Below, in pieces: positions 18,280 through 26,142 of a DNA stretch of 34,132 nt (its first letter is position 1; the number at the start of each line of letters is the position of its first letter). The translations under genes were made by a program, and so were the position numbers. Below the pieces are notes generated by a model. The model worked only from the letters and a program-made list of their open reading frames with translations, was not told where the DNA came from and did not search any database. This stretch comes from an uncultured Bacteroidales bacterium (GTDB lineage Bacteria > Bacteroidota > Bacteroidia > Bacteroidales > FEN-979), in NCBI GenBank assembly GCA_903828645.1, contig CAIKNA010000060.1, positions 1 to 34,132 on the forward strand, written 5' to 3'.

Positions 18280-19470
18280 ATGAACTTACACGAATATCAG
18301 AGTAAATCAATTTTAAAGCAATATGGCGTAGCGGTTCCCGAAGGCGGACTGGCCCACACCGAAGAAGAAGCGGTAAAGGCTGCCGAGTACCTCCAGGGCG
18401 CTACGGGTACCGATAAATTTGTTATTAAAGCCCAGGTGCATGCTGGCGGACGCGGGAAAGGCGGAGGGGTAAAAGTGGCCAGGTCCATTGAAGAGGTGAG
18501 GCATTTTGCAGCGCAGATACTTGGCATGCACCTTGTAACCCCGCAAACAAGCAAAGAGGGAAAACTGGTCAGAAAGGTATATGTCGAGCAAAATATCTTT
18601 TATCCCGGACCCTCGGAACCTGCGGAAATCTATATGAGTATTTTGCTGAACAGGCAGAAAGGATACACCATCTTAATGTATTCACCAAGAGGGGGCATGG
18701 ATATCGAAACTGTTGCCGAAGAGACGCCGGAACTGATTTTCACGGAGGAGGTCGATCCGAAAATTGGATTGCAGGCATTCCAGGCAAGGAAAGTGGCATT
18801 CAATCTCGGGTTAAAAGACGAAGCCTATAAAAATATGATCAAATTCGTCTTTTCAATTTACAAGGCGTATGAAGGAAGCGATGCCTCCCTGATCGAAATC
18901 AACCCTGTTTTTAAAACCTCGGATAATAAAATCCTGGCAGCAGATGCCAAGATAGTGATCGACAACAATGCCCTTTTTCGCCATCCTGATATTGCGCTTA
19001 TGCGCGACCTGGACGAGGAAGACCCCATTGAAGTCGAAGCGACCCGTCATGACCTTAATTATGTCAAGCTGAACGGCAATGTGGGTTGCATGGTCAATGG
19101 TGCAGGTCTCGCCATGGCTACCATGGATATTATCAAACTCTCAGGCGGAGATCCGGCCAATTTCCTGGATGTTGGAGGCTCTGCCAGTGCCAAAAGGGTA
19201 GAAGAGGGGTTCAGGATTATCCTGAAAGATCCTGCAGTAAAGGCAATCCTTGTTAACATTTTTGGCGGAATTGTGCGCTGCGACAGGGTTGCGCAGGGAA
19301 TCGTCGATGCCTATAAAAACATCGGGAAGATCAATATCCCCATTATCGTACGGCTCCAGGGAACGAATGCCGTTGAGGGGAAAAAACTGATTGATGAATC
19401 AGGCCTGCAGGTACATTCGGCTATCACGCTTAAAGAGGCGGCAGACCTTGTGACGGAAGTGTTTCACTAA
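18280..19470 (+). CDS. sucC: Succinyl-CoA synthetase (ADP-forming) beta subunit
   Basis: The product is 396 residues, close to the usual length of 385-400, and begins with the family's MNLHEYQ-type N-terminus. It forms the TCA-cycle enzyme with SucD and interconverts succinyl-CoA and succinate with nucleotide phosphorylation. The N-terminal ATP-grasp domain contains GGRGKGG (56-62), and the C-terminal CoA-ligase domain has LDVGGSAS and VNIFGGIVRCD, which are characteristic of the subunit. No sucD is in the window, so the two subunits are encoded apart here. The gene has its own promoter, and no clear Shine-Dalgarno sequence is seen. Its last 41 nt overlap the 3' end of the convergent glycosyltransferase gene. 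Confidence 0.96.
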   Translation: MNLHEYQSKSILKQYGVAVPEGGLAHTEEEAVKAAEYLQGATGTDKFVIKAQVHAGGRGKGGGVKVARSIEEVRHFAAQILGMHLVTPQTSKEGKLVRKVYVEQNIFYPGPSEPAEIYMSILLNRQKGYTILMYSPRGGMDIETVAEETPELIFTEEVDPKIGLQAFQARKVAFNLGLKDEAYKNMIKFVFSIYKAYEGSDASLIEINPVFKTSDNKILAADAKIVIDNNALFRHPDIALMRDLDEEDPIEVEATRHDLNYVKLNGNVGCMVNGAGLAMATMDIIKLSGGDPANFLDVGGSASAKRVEEGFRIILKDPAVKAILVNIFGGIVRCDRVAQGIVDAYKNIGKINIPIIVRLQGTNAVEGKKLIDESGLQVHSAITLKEAADLVTEVFH

Positions 19471-20722
19471 GCCTGACCTCCGTTTCTTTCCGGAAAAGGA
19501 ACATTCTTATTCTTTCCAGCTTCTCCACCGGGCAATCGGAAAAAGAGAGAGATTCACCGCTTATCTCCAGCTCACGGAGTTCTTCGGGTGGGTAAAATCT
19601 TTTCAGAAATTCCAGCAGGTTCACCTCATCCCGGGATGGATCGGTTTCAATCGCCGTTTTCAGAAATTGAAGAATCCTCAACCCGTCGAATTTTTCATGA
19701 AAGGCACGGATGAAATGTCCGGGATCCCGGTGGTTTAACCTGAGCGGTTGAAAAGGATCCGCCTCACCGGATGCCATTGAAATGAACCGAATGACCTTAG
19801 TGTCATGCGGCTGTTGATATAAGCGCGGAAGCAGGGTATAGGTTTCAAGGATCTCGTCAAAAAAAGCAGAGGGATAGATCGGGTAACTTGACCAGTCTCC
19901 TCCCGCTCCCCTGATCATGGCAGGACCGGTACCAAAGAACACCCGATCGGAAAACCGGGCTTCAGGAAAGACCATTTCATCATTCCACTGGATAACATGA
20001 CCGAATTTCCTGAGTTTTTGAAGGAGATAAAAATCTTCCCCGCTCAGCTTCGGGGTCATTCCGCCAATGGCACGGTATGCCCAAACAGGAAATGCCATGG
20101 CTGAACCAAGTGCAGTAAAAGCAAACGGAGACCCGATACGTGCAAGGTTCAGGAAATAATAGCGCATGTAAATTTCATACCGAAGCATGGCCCTTGAGGC
20201 GAATTCATCCGGAGGCGTATTATGAAAATAGGGGACAGATAATGCCGCAGATCCGGGATGTTTGCGAAAATTCCTTGCGATCGACATAAGGTAGTCAGCG
20301 GAGAAAACGCTGTCGGCATCCATGCTGACCATGATATCCCCGGGGGCCGCAACACCTTCAATATAGTCCATCAGGGTTTTCCTGGCATATCCAACGCCAT
20401 GTCGTTTCCCGGTCCAGCCATACCCTCTTGAGGAACGGTCGATGATGCTGATATCAAAACCTTTAAAGTCGGATAAGAGCCTGAGACTCGCCTCATTGTT
20501 TTTGCAAACAGCCAATTTGGAGGGATTGTGCCACCAGTTTTCAGGCTGGTTCACGCAAACAAATAAGCTGAACCGATCGTAAGTCTGGATTGAAATACAA
20601 TCCAGTAACCTCTGAAGAAGGTCAGGTTCATCCATCACCGGCAGGGCGAGGTACAGGAAAGGCAACCCGGAATCTCCGCCAGTATTAGCGGTCAATTTTA
20701 AGTTTTTGGTATAAGCCATCAT
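19430..20722 (-). CDS. Family 2 (GT-A) glycosyltransferase
   Basis: The product is 430 residues. The start is placed at tandem ATGs (20722-20717), with GAGG 9 nt upstream; an earlier TTG would add five residues. The N-terminal strand LYLALPVMDEP and a nucleotide-sugar fold lead to a DxD motif, Asp135-Ala-Asp137-Ser. SGEDFYLLQKL with Glu229-Asp230 follows as the usual GT2 ED motif. No membrane segments are visible, so it is probably cytosolic or peripheral. The acceptor and sugar are unknown. Its start lies inside the end of the S41 protease gene (38-nt overlap), indicating co-transcription and coupling. Its end overlaps the 3' end of sucC on the opposite strand by 41 nt. Confidence 0.8.
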   Translation of the reverse strand: MMAYTKNLKLTANTGGDSGLPFLYLALPVMDEPDLLQRLLDCISIQTYDRFSLFVCVNQPENWWHNPSKLAVCKNNEASLRLLSDFKGFDISIIDRSSRGYGWTGKRHGVGYARKTLMDYIEGVAAPGDIMVSMDADSVFSADYLMSIARNFRKHPGSAALSVPYFHNTPPDEFASRAMLRYEIYMRYYFLNLARIGSPFAFTALGSAMAFPVWAYRAIGGMTPKLSGEDFYLLQKLRKFGHVIQWNDEMVFPEARFSDRVFFGTGPAMIRGAGGDWSSYPIYPSAFFDEILETYTLLPRLYQQPHDTKVIRFISMASGEADPFQPLRLNHRDPGHFIRAFHEKFDGLRILQFLKTAIETDPSRDEVNLLEFLKRFYPPEELRELEISGESLSFSDCPVEKLERIRMFLFRKETEVRLSETLPSQGLPPL

Positions 20723-22307
20723 CCTCAACAACCTCAATTGCTTTTAGCACCTCTTCATCATACTGGTTGATAATGGTATACAATTCAGTCATGTCCCAGA
20801 GTTTCTGGGCGATCAGCCCTTTAAGCTGCGACTTTATCAGTTTTTCCGATGCAGCATAGCCCTTTTCATCTTTTTTGACCCCCTCTTTTTCCGCATAGCT
20901 GAAAAAATCGACCATCAAAGCATCATCAGCCTGGAAACTTTTTTCGTAAGTACTAAATTCGGGATAGTTGGTCTTTAGCATTTTACGATTTTTATCCACA
21001 TAATCACCTACATAAGTGTTTATGATATTCTTGCGCCGGAGATCAAGATAATAATCGGAAACCGGTGTTGAATCCCAGGGGATGAAAACGTCGGGCATGA
21101 TTCCGCCGCCACCGTATACAACCCGTTTATTAGCCGTATAAAATTTCAGCGAATCGGGGAATTTGACACTGTCGGGATGGATCAGTTCACCATGCTTCAT
21201 CCGGTTGCTGAAATCTTCATAATATTTATCAACCCCTTCGGCGTAGGATTTCTGTATGCACTTCCCGGAAGGATTGTAATACCTTGCGGTGGTAAGCCTG
21301 ATCACAGAACTGTCGGGGAGTTGGAAAGGCCGCTGGACAAGCCCTTTCCCAAACGACCTGCGGCCAACAATGATGCCCCTGTCCCAGTCCTGGATGGCGC
21401 CTGAAACAATTTCACTGGCTGAAGCGGAATTTTCATTGATCATGACCACGAGCTTCCCAGTTTCAAAAAGCCCTTTGGCCGAGGAGTAGAAATCTTCGCG
21501 TGGCGATGTCCTCCCCTGAGTATAGACAATAAGCTTTCCCGGTTTCAGAAATTCATCAGACAACTCAATGGCAGTTCCCATGTAACCGCCTGAATTGTTG
21601 CGTAAGTCAAGGATCATGCTTTTCATGCCCTTCGAATTAAGAAGAGTCACCGCATCGGTAAATTCCTGCACGGAGGTCTGCGCGAATTTATTGAGATTGA
21701 TGTAACCGATTCCCGGTTTAATCATGTAGGCTGCATCAATGCTGTTGATTGGTATCTTATCGCGGGTAATCGTAAATTCGATCAGATCCTTTTTCCCTTT
21801 CCTGAAGATCGAAACATTAACCTTGGTGCCGCGTTTTCCGCGCAGATGGTCGAGCACAAACTGGGTTGTGATTTTTTTACCTACCACCACTTCGCTGTTA
21901 ATTTTAACAATTTTATCACCGGAAACAATGCCAAGCCGGTCAGAAGGCCCTCCCGGGATGGAGTGTACGACCGTAATTGTATCCTTCAATATCTCAAATT
22001 GAACACCGATGCCGTCAAAATTACCCTCCAGCGGTTCATTGGCTTTTTGAACATCCTTTTTTGAAATATAAACCGAATGAGGGTCCAGCTCTTTGAGGGT
22101 CTCCACAATTGCCTTTTCAACCAGTCGCGATTCGTTGATGGTATCGACATAGGCATAATTGATGAGTTGCATGGCCGCGTTGTATTTTTTGATACCGCCA
22201 TTTGGATCCTGATGCTGAACCTGCGCCTGTGTGAGGTTGCCAAGCAAAAGGATAAAAAACAGCAACAGGCTGCTTCTGAAAATATTAAGTGAAATGGAGT
22301 TATTCAT
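20685..22307 (-). CDS. S41 family C-terminal processing protease with PDZ domain
   Basis: The product is 540 residues from the ATG at 22305-22307, with a signal peptide (about residues 1-28, ending TQA), so it acts in the periplasm. A PDZ domain spans about 97-185. The S41 core contains MILDLRNNSGG (231-241), then the catalytic Ser296 in NENSASASE and Lys321/Gln325 in FGKGLVQ, with the family spacing. The C-terminal 150 residues or so are a helical extension with DVFIPWDS, commonly seen in Bacteroidota members. Such enzymes (CtpA/Prc) cut misfolded or tagged envelope proteins from the C-terminus. It is the first gene of a two-gene unit with the glycosyltransferase. Confidence 0.92.
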   Translation of the reverse strand: MNNSISLNIFRSSLLLFFILLLGNLTQAQVQHQDPNGGIKKYNAAMQLINYAYVDTINESRLVEKAIVETLKELDPHSVYISKKDVQKANEPLEGNFDGIGVQFEILKDTITVVHSIPGGPSDRLGIVSGDKIVKINSEVVVGKKITTQFVLDHLRGKRGTKVNVSIFRKGKKDLIEFTITRDKIPINSIDAAYMIKPGIGYINLNKFAQTSVQEFTDAVTLLNSKGMKSMILDLRNNSGGYMGTAIELSDEFLKPGKLIVYTQGRTSPREDFYSSAKGLFETGKLVVMINENSASASEIVSGAIQDWDRGIIVGRRSFGKGLVQRPFQLPDSSVIRLTTARYYNPSGKCIQKSYAEGVDKYYEDFSNRMKHGELIHPDSVKFPDSLKFYTANKRVVYGGGGIMPDVFIPWDSTPVSDYYLDLRRKNIINTYVGDYVDKNRKMLKTNYPEFSTYEKSFQADDALMVDFFSYAEKEGVKKDEKGYAASEKLIKSQLKGLIAQKLWDMTELYTIINQYDEEVLKAIEVVEDDGLYQKLKIDR

Positions 22308-22341
22308 CGTTAAAAGCTTATTGAATTTGGTTTTGAGCCGT

Positions 22342-22349
22342 CAAAGGTA
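22342..22349 (-). promoter_or_regulatory. Possible -7 box of the S41 protease gene
   Basis: The minus strand reads TACCTTTG, a match to TAnnTTTG, 34 nt before the start codon. No TTG is found at the right distance upstream, so only the -7 half is supported. Confidence 0.4.
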
Positions 22350-22415
22350 CTTTTATTTTACCTTGGGTACTGAAATTGCTTTAATTTAACTACTTTTATC
22401 GGGAAATATTATACG

Positions 22416-23081
22416 GTGGCAGACGAGGAAAAGTTAAGGATTTATCAGAGTTTACGTGTTCCCGTGATACTGGTACTCCTTTTATGGCTGATCAAAGGAG
22501 CGGATATGCTGTTTGACCTAGAGTTAAATAATTACGGACTTTACCCAATGCAGGTTAAAGGATTACCGGGAATTTTCACTTCGCCGTTCCTGCATGCAGA
22601 CCTGGCCCACCTTTTCGCGAACTCAATACCTTTGCTGATCCTGGGTTCGTTTCTCTTTTATTTTTACAAAGAGATCGCCTGGATGATCCTCTTCCTGGTA
22701 TACATTATCACTGGAATATGGGTGTGGGTTTATGCACGGGGCGGTGCTGCACACATCGGCGCCAGCGGTGTCATTTACGGGCTTGCCTCGTTTCTGTTTT
22801 TCAGTGGCATGATACGGCGTGAGACCGGACTGCTGGTCATCACCATGCTCGTTGCATTTCTTTATGGTGGCCTGATTTGGGGCATCTTTCCGCAACTTTT
22901 TCCAAATCAGCCTATTTCGTGGGAATCCCATTTGCTGGGGCTTTTGTCCGGATTTGTGCTTGCCATTTACTACCGGAAACAGGGTCCCCAGCGCAAACCC
23001 TGGGATTGGGGGGAAGAGGATGAAGATGATGACGGTTCATGGGCCGATCCTCAGATAGATGATCATCTTCCTGAAAACTGA
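22416..23081 (+). CDS. Rhomboid family intramembrane serine protease
   Basis: The product is 221 residues and starts at GTG (22416); no in-frame ATG lies upstream, and the next ATG falls after the first membrane segment has begun. About six membrane segments are present. Rhomboid signatures are visible: HLFAN (His65 to Asn69), the catalytic Ser117 in GASG and the catalytic His172 in ESHLLGLLSG. Such enzymes cleave single-pass membrane proteins within the bilayer. The C-terminus is a short acidic cytosolic tail (GEEDEDDDGSW). The gene diverges from the S41 protease gene and its final 45 nt overlap the convergent helix-hairpin-helix gene. Confidence 0.93.
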   Translation: MADEEKLRIYQSLRVPVILVLLLWLIKGADMLFDLELNNYGLYPMQVKGLPGIFTSPFLHADLAHLFANSIPLLILGSFLFYFYKEIAWMILFLVYIITGIWVWVYARGGAAHIGASGVIYGLASFLFFSGMIRRETGLLVITMLVAFLYGGLIWGIFPQLFPNQPISWESHLLGLLSGFVLAIYYRKQGPQRKPWDWGEEDEDDDGSWADPQIDDHLPEN

Positions 23082-23768
23082 ATCATTGATACCCTGGATA
23101 TTCCTCAACTCCGCAAGATTTTTGAAATTTTTATTTTTCTGCCGGTAGATCATGATGTTTTTCGTTACGGCAAACGGAAAATATGGATGATGGAGGAGTT
23201 CCTTGAAGGTAACCGTATTCAGGTCTAAAGGGTGGATTGAATCGGGATTGACTGTCAGATTCTTTTCAATCATCCTGTACCTTGCCGTATCCATACCTGC
23301 TACTTCCAGAACCTGACGCTTATCGCAGTACCCCCTCAGTCGTTCGCGATAATAAACAATCCTCCTGGCAAACCCAGGGCCAATACCCCTCAACTGCTGT
23401 AATTCAAAGGTGTCTGCCGAATTCAATTCAATGATCACGACTGGTTTTGCCGCTTTCAGCCTGGTATAAATTGAATCATTCGCAAGGGTGCCCGACCTCT
23501 TTCCAAAGTGCATGTATCTTTGTGACCGGGCTGCGCTGTCGGAGTCGGCCGCTTTTTGCCAGGCATTTTCAAATGCCATGATCTCCTTTGAGAACGCTGT
23601 AAAATCGGGAGATTTTTGAATTGTCCCGGATGGAATCACCGCATTGGCGATGATCACTCCCAGCAGGATCAAACTTAATACCAGTATCCCGCGCTGCTCT
23701 GCCCGGTTATAGGTAAGGTAATCTCCCACCATCCTTCCAATTTCTTTTTTTATGTTCCGAGTGTCCAT
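23037..23768 (-). CDS. Membrane-anchored helix-hairpin-helix (ComEA-like) protein
   Basis: The product is 243 residues from the ATG at 23766-23768. One membrane segment (about 27-46) precedes an extracytoplasmic part. Two ComEA-type helix-hairpin-helix domains follow: one at about 113-175 starting ELNSADTFELQQLRGIGPG, and a second at about 185-240 with LDLNTVTFKELLHHPY and LRNIQGIN. HhH domains bind DNA without sequence specificity, and ComEA does so in DNA uptake; a role in DNA uptake here is only an inference. It lies 63 nt downstream of the DUF2851 gene on the same strand. A longer frame starting at a TTG directly after the upstream stop is in frame but less likely to be the start. Confidence 0.8.
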   Translation of the reverse strand: MDTRNIKKEIGRMVGDYLTYNRAEQRGILVLSLILLGVIIANAVIPSGTIQKSPDFTAFSKEIMAFENAWQKAADSDSAARSQRYMHFGKRSGTLANDSIYTRLKAAKPVVIIELNSADTFELQQLRGIGPGFARRIVYYRERLRGYCDKRQVLEVAGMDTARYRMIEKNLTVNPDSIHPLDLNTVTFKELLHHPYFPFAVTKNIMIYRQKNKNFKNLAELRNIQGINDSVFRKMIIYLRIGP

Positions 23769-23831
23769 GGCATGGCATTTTGCATTGAACTGATTCCTTT
23801 TCACCCCCCGGGAGACCGTAGCGCAAAACAA

Positions 23832-25106
23832 TCAACCGTTATCCACAAGGAGTTTTCTCCCGATCCTGCAATCAAGGCATCTCTTTTTATCGCAAAAAAA
23901 CTTCTTCAAATGCAGCAGGGCCTGAGTTTGCATCGCATTATCCACAGGCAGCCCGGCTGCTTTCCAGCGAATGATATCAGCATTGTTTTCCCCGCCTGTT
24001 TGTTCTAAAAAGTTCAGGACTCCTTCGCATATGCCAGACTGGTTTTTTTCAATTCCATAAAAAAACAAAAATGGAGCCAGTCCGTTAATAATTAGCAGTT
24101 TAACGCACAGGTCGCCCATGGTTTTTTGCTTTCTGACTGCCTGTTTGTCAAACACATAATGGGTATTCCAATAATCAGATGCAGTCAGTTCCAACATCCC
24201 TGAAACTCCTTTGAGGGAACCATCTGCAAGAAGGTTGAAGAACCTTGCCTGGGTTTTGAAAAGAAAAGAGGCAAACTGACTGATTCGGATGGTTGGAAAA
24301 TTTGACGGCCGCAAACGCAAATATTTCCAGACACTACCGGAAACAGGAGCCAGGTTGAATTTTGCCCGAAGGAAGCGATACTCCCGTGATAATTCCTGCG
24401 GGTATTCATCCGAGAACTCCGTGTCCAGCAATCCTGCCTGTCCATACAGCAATGCCTCCAGCCGGAACAGACTTTCACAGTGCTGTCTGATGATTTTTAC
24501 TGAAAGCGACTTTGCCAGCAACTCGAATGGAAGGCTGTTGATCTTGAATCCGAAACAACCAGCCAGGTGACGATAAAACGCGTCATCCCAATCGTTTCCA
24601 CAACTGGTTAAAAGTTGCCTGATACCGGTTGTTTTATATTCCAATCGCTCCAGTGCCAGAACAGGGGCCCACATGCTGAAATCATGATCCCGGACATCAT
24701 GAAGCTGGTTCATACAGGGTATCCACTGCTCATTCATCATCATTCTTAAATAGCGATCATAAATCCAGCCAGGGAACTGGTTCCTGACCACCAGAGTTTG
24801 AACTGGTTCGCCATTCTGATGATAAACCCGGCGGTCAGCCTCGTAAACTACATGCAGGATCACATGATCATAAGCCGGGTCGGTATGGTGACCATGTCTA
24901 TACCAGTCTGAAGCCTGCAGATGGATTTCAACATTACCGGCCCAGGTGGTGCTCCCGATGCGCAGCCTGGCATTGAAGAAGTCGGGCCCGCTGTCGGTGT
25001 TTTGATTACCGGGATGAAAAACGGTCAGCTGCTCGCCTGATTCCGTGCGGATATCCTGGTTGAAATGACGGTACTTCCATAAATAGGAAAGAAACGATTC
25101 GTTCAT
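23832..25106 (-). CDS. DUF2851 family protein
   Basis: The product is 424 residues with the start at the ATG at 25104-25106. The N-terminus (FLSYLWKYRHF, then GNQNTDSGPDFFNARL and WAGNVEIHLQASDWYRHGH) is the typical signature of DUF2851, a family frequent in Bacteroidota with no established function. The conserved D-x-GPDF, E-x-H and H-x2-D residues look like a nuclease-type metal site, but this is only an impression. The C-terminus carries a Cys-rich CDKKRCLDCR that could bind a metal. There is no signal peptide or membrane segment, so it is probably cytosolic. It precedes the HhH protein in the same frame with a single TGA between them. Confidence 0.82.
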   Translation of the reverse strand: MNESFLSYLWKYRHFNQDIRTESGEQLTVFHPGNQNTDSGPDFFNARLRIGSTTWAGNVEIHLQASDWYRHGHHTDPAYDHVILHVVYEADRRVYHQNGEPVQTLVVRNQFPGWIYDRYLRMMMNEQWIPCMNQLHDVRDHDFSMWAPVLALERLEYKTTGIRQLLTSCGNDWDDAFYRHLAGCFGFKINSLPFELLAKSLSVKIIRQHCESLFRLEALLYGQAGLLDTEFSDEYPQELSREYRFLRAKFNLAPVSGSVWKYLRLRPSNFPTIRISQFASFLFKTQARFFNLLADGSLKGVSGMLELTASDYWNTHYVFDKQAVRKQKTMGDLCVKLLIINGLAPFLFFYGIEKNQSGICEGVLNFLEQTGGENNADIIRWKAAGLPVDNAMQTQALLHLKKFFCDKKRCLDCRIGRKLLVDNG

Positions 25107-25169
25107 ATGTTCAGAATTCAGGTTTTTTTATTGCTTAATCGGGTTAAGGGTCAAAAGGTGAAACACATG

Positions 25170-25201
25170 TTGAAAAAAAATAAAATAATTAATTATCTTT
25201 G
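25170..25201 (+). promoter_or_regulatory. Promoter of the coiled-coil/zapA operon
   Basis: TTG (25170-25172) is followed after 21 nt of A/T-rich DNA by TATCTTTG (25194-25201), a full consensus match. The predicted start point near 25208 gives a leader of about 18 nt that contains a TGGAG ribosome-binding site (25214-25218) before the ATG at 25226. Confidence 0.75.
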
Positions 25202-25225
25202 CATGAATTATAATGGAGACTCCCT

Positions 25226-25513
25226 ATGAAGGATGTTGCAACCCTTGTTTCAGGTATTGAATACAAGATGGGGAAACTTATTGAACAACATTACCTTCAA
25301 AGAGCTGATAATAAAAAACATATTGTTGAGATACAAGAGTTGAAGCAGATCATCAGCGAACAAAAGAGACTAATCAGGCAACTGGAAGACAACCTTAAAA
25401 TACTTAGAATCGCTAAAACAATAGAAACAAAGGAAGGAAACGTTGAGGCAAAATTAAAAATCAACGAACTTGTGCGGGAAATCGATAAATGTATTGGGCT
25501 TTTAAATACTTAG
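25226..25513 (+). CDS. Small coiled-coil protein upstream of zapA
   Basis: The product is 95 residues. A promoter and a ribosome-binding site (TGGAG, 7 nt spacing) support this start. Residues of about 25-65 are a charged heptad-type helix (EIQELKQIISEQKRLIRQL), and the rest is also predicted helical, so the protein is essentially a small coiled coil. It lies 22 bp before zapA in one operon. By position and size it could act with ZapA at the Z-ring, like ZapB, but no sequence signature proves it. Confidence 0.75.
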   Translation: MKDVATLVSGIEYKMGKLIEQHYLQRADNKKHIVEIQELKQIISEQKRLIRQLEDNLKILRIAKTIETKEGNVEAKLKINELVREIDKCIGLLNT

Positions 25514-25535
25514 AATACGATCCAAAGTCAGGCCA

Positions 25536-25844
25536 ATGAACGAACTTTCCATATCGCTACCTATCGCTGACAGGTCATACCGGCTGGCGATAGACAAGGA
25601 ACATGAGGAACTTTTTCGCAAAGCTGCCAAACTGATCGATAAACGAATGAAAGATTACTCGAGCAGCTATGCATATAAAGACAAACAGGACCTCCTGGCC
25701 ATGGTAGCATTGGAATACGCTACGGGATACCTGCAGAATGATCAATTATTGTCGGATAATGAAACACAATGGAAGGCAAAACTTCGGGCAATAGATCATG
25801 CGCTGGATGAACAACTTAAGTATGAAACTGCAATTGTTCTTTGA
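25536..25844 (+). CDS. zapA: Cell division protein ZapA
   Basis: The product is 102 residues, the usual ZapA length. The N-terminal globular part begins with MNELSISLPIADRSYRLAI and continues with a helix containing EELFRKAAKLIDKRM, followed by the dimer helix (KDKQDLLAMVALEYATGYL). ZapA cross-links FtsZ filaments at the division site. It follows the small coiled-coil gene and is directly followed by a structured RNA, an arrangement that recalls the zapA-ssrS neighbourhood of other bacteria. Confidence 0.88.
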   Translation: MNELSISLPIADRSYRLAIDKEHEELFRKAAKLIDKRMKDYSSSYAYKDKQDLLAMVALEYATGYLQNDQLLSDNETQWKAKLRAIDHALDEQLKYETAIVL

Positions 25845-25862
25845 AAATATTCTGAAGATTTA

Positions 25863-26062
25863 CCCGCATTATTTCAGACAGTTTGTAATCCTAACATTAC
25901 AAATATTAGGGCAAAGCTCATCGTCTTGTAGGACAGGCCTCACTCTTGCTTCGGCAGGAGACCAGGGATCATTTCCTGACCGTGGAAGTTCGAAAAGTCT
26001 GGCAGCTCTATTCGTGTCGTTAGAGGATTATCAATACCTCGCTGAATAATGCGGGTTTTTTT
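25863..26062 (+). ncRNA. Structured RNA between zapA and rny, candidate 6S RNA (6S-Flavo type)
   Basis: About 193 nt are closed by a long-range stem: CCCGCATTATTTCAG (25863-25877) pairs with CTGAATAATGCGGG (26042-26055), 14 pairs with one bulged T, and a run of seven T follows. At the apex a 7-bp hairpin carries a UUCG loop (25943-25960, CTCTTGC/GCAGGAG). A second hairpin is TTTGTAAT/ATTACAAA (25882-25903). The rod shape with a closing stem, open central region and apical hairpin, the length and the position after zapA all fit 6S RNA, which binds the housekeeping RNA polymerase. I cannot verify the family without a covariance search. A leader or attenuator for rny is the main alternative. Confidence 0.6.
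26042..26062 (+). terminator. 3' end of the candidate 6S RNA
   Basis: The 3' strand of the long closing stem (26042-26055) is followed by seven T (26056-26062). Only a weak local hairpin (GAGG/CCTC, 26023-26040) lies just upstream, so termination or the mature end seems to depend on the closing stem itself. Confidence 0.55.
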
Positions 26063-26102
26063 ATTTCCGCTGCTTTCCTTCCTGATTAATTAACCTTGTT
26101 AT

Positions 26103-26120
26103 GTCACATTTCGATGTGAC
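26103..26120 (+). promoter_or_regulatory. Leader hairpin of rny with UUCG loop
   Basis: GTCACAT-TTCG-ATGTGAC is a perfect 7-bp stem with a stable UUCG loop, 22 nt before the rny start. A weak -7-like TAACCTTG (26091-26098) would start transcription close to the hairpin, placing it at the extreme 5' end of the mRNA, where it could protect the message. The regulatory role is inferred. Confidence 0.45.
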
Positions 26121-26142
26121 ACGACGAAAAACAAATATATCT

